A DNA stretch of 6,937 nucleotides, taken from NCBI GenBank assembly GCA_022568115.1, contig JADFFP010000066.1, forward strand, positions 1-6,937, in the 5' to 3' direction. The notes under the pieces are model-generated. The model was not told where the DNA came from. It searched no databases and saw only the letters and a program-made list of their open reading frames with translations. Below are positions 6,735 to 6,937 of the stretch, piece by piece (the first letter of the stretch is position 1; each line of letters opens with the position of its first letter). Made by a program: the position numbers and the translations under genes. The stretch comes from Pseudomonadota bacterium (GTDB lineage: Bacteria > Pseudomonadota > Alphaproteobacteria > Sphingomonadales > SMXR01).

Positions 6735-6762
6735 TTGACGGTATTTTTAATGTTGTAATAAC
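6735..6762 (+). promoter_or_regulatory. Candidate sigma-70 promoter for the lipoprotein gene
   Basis: TTGACG (6735-6740, 5 of 6) and AATAAC (6757-6762, 4 of 6) are separated by 16 bp of AT-rich sequence, about 58 bp before the ATG. It is the best promoter-like match in the window. Confidence 0.45.
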
Positions 6763-6820
6763 CATTTGTCTTGCCCTCTAGCCCTCGCCGTTTGAACAAG
6801 AACTCATGTGAGGCCCGTAA

Positions 6821-6937
6821 ATGGCCCGGAAAATTCCCGTTGCACTGACTCTCTGGTCGGCGTTGCTCGTCGCCGGCTGCGCATTCACGGCGGACACCCT
6901 CTGGCCGGCGCTGACCGGCGCGGACCCGTCCGGCGAG
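6821..6937 (+). CDS. Putative lipoprotein, N-terminal 39 residues (3' truncated by window edge)
   Basis: The frame stays open from the ATG to the end of the window. The N-terminus has basic residues (MARK), a hydrophobic core (about 5-17) and a lipobox VAGC with Cys20, so signal peptidase II cleavage and lipid attachment are expected. The mature part begins CAFTADTLWPALTG; residue +2 is Ala, which would not act as an inner-membrane retention signal under the E. coli Lol rule, favouring the outer membrane. GAGG (6810-6813) lies seven bases before the ATG. It is divergent from the tRNA gene. Too little is visible to name a family. Confidence 0.75.
   Translation, partial: MARKIPVALTLWSALLVAGCAFTADTLWPALTGADPSGE

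Overview
This window looks like chromosomal DNA from an alphaproteobacterium of moderately high GC content. The evidence is a GyrB of alphaproteobacterial type ending in NVVNLDV, a DUF3126-family protein (a family I know mainly from Alphaproteobacteria), a YcgN-type cysteine-cluster protein, a SleB-type cell wall hydrolase of alphaproteobacterial style, and a SCO protein implying aerobic respiration with a CuA cytochrome oxidase. I cannot name a genus. There is no phage, transposase, CRISPR or toxin gene, so most of the window is ordinary core genome.

Layout. Positions 1-1226 (+) hold the C-terminal half of gyrB. It converges, 9 bp apart, on a two-gene minus-strand unit in which a SCO-family copper/redox protein (1676-2293) is followed by a YcgN-type protein (1236-1676), the stop and start sharing one base. 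Divergent from SCO is an exported ankyrin-repeat protein (2440-3006, +), which converges on a SleB-type cell wall hydrolase (3034-3666, -). A 368-bp AT-richer spacer (3667-4034) carries outward candidate promoters, an 18-bp imperfect palindrome and three units of an 11-bp phased motif. Then come a DUF3126 protein (4035-4244, +) and a large KefB/KefC-like K+/H+ antiporter with a nucleotide-binding RCK domain (4349-6070, -).

Immediately upstream of the antiporter, and overlapping it by four bases (ATGA), is a 39-codon small ORF (6067-6186, -) with a strong ribosome-binding site. The antiporter has no good ribosome-binding site and no other in-frame start, so its translation probably depends on this small ORF. 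Upstream of that, a segment of about 245 bp is packed with inverted repeats. It abuts the 3' end of a tRNA-Arg(ACG) gene (6487-6563, -), and a 9-bp copy of the tRNA 3' end sits at its far side, an att-like arrangement without any integrase. Divergent from the tRNA is the start of a lipoprotein gene (6821 to the window edge, +). The spacer between them has candidate promoters in both directions and a 10-bp inverted repeat.

Functionally, the genes are a mix of DNA supercoiling, respiratory oxidase assembly, envelope maintenance and ion homeostasis, without one shared pathway. The observations most worth following are the coupled small ORF before the antiporter and the palindromic segment at the tRNA 3' end. 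I did not find convincing evidence of a wholly new system.
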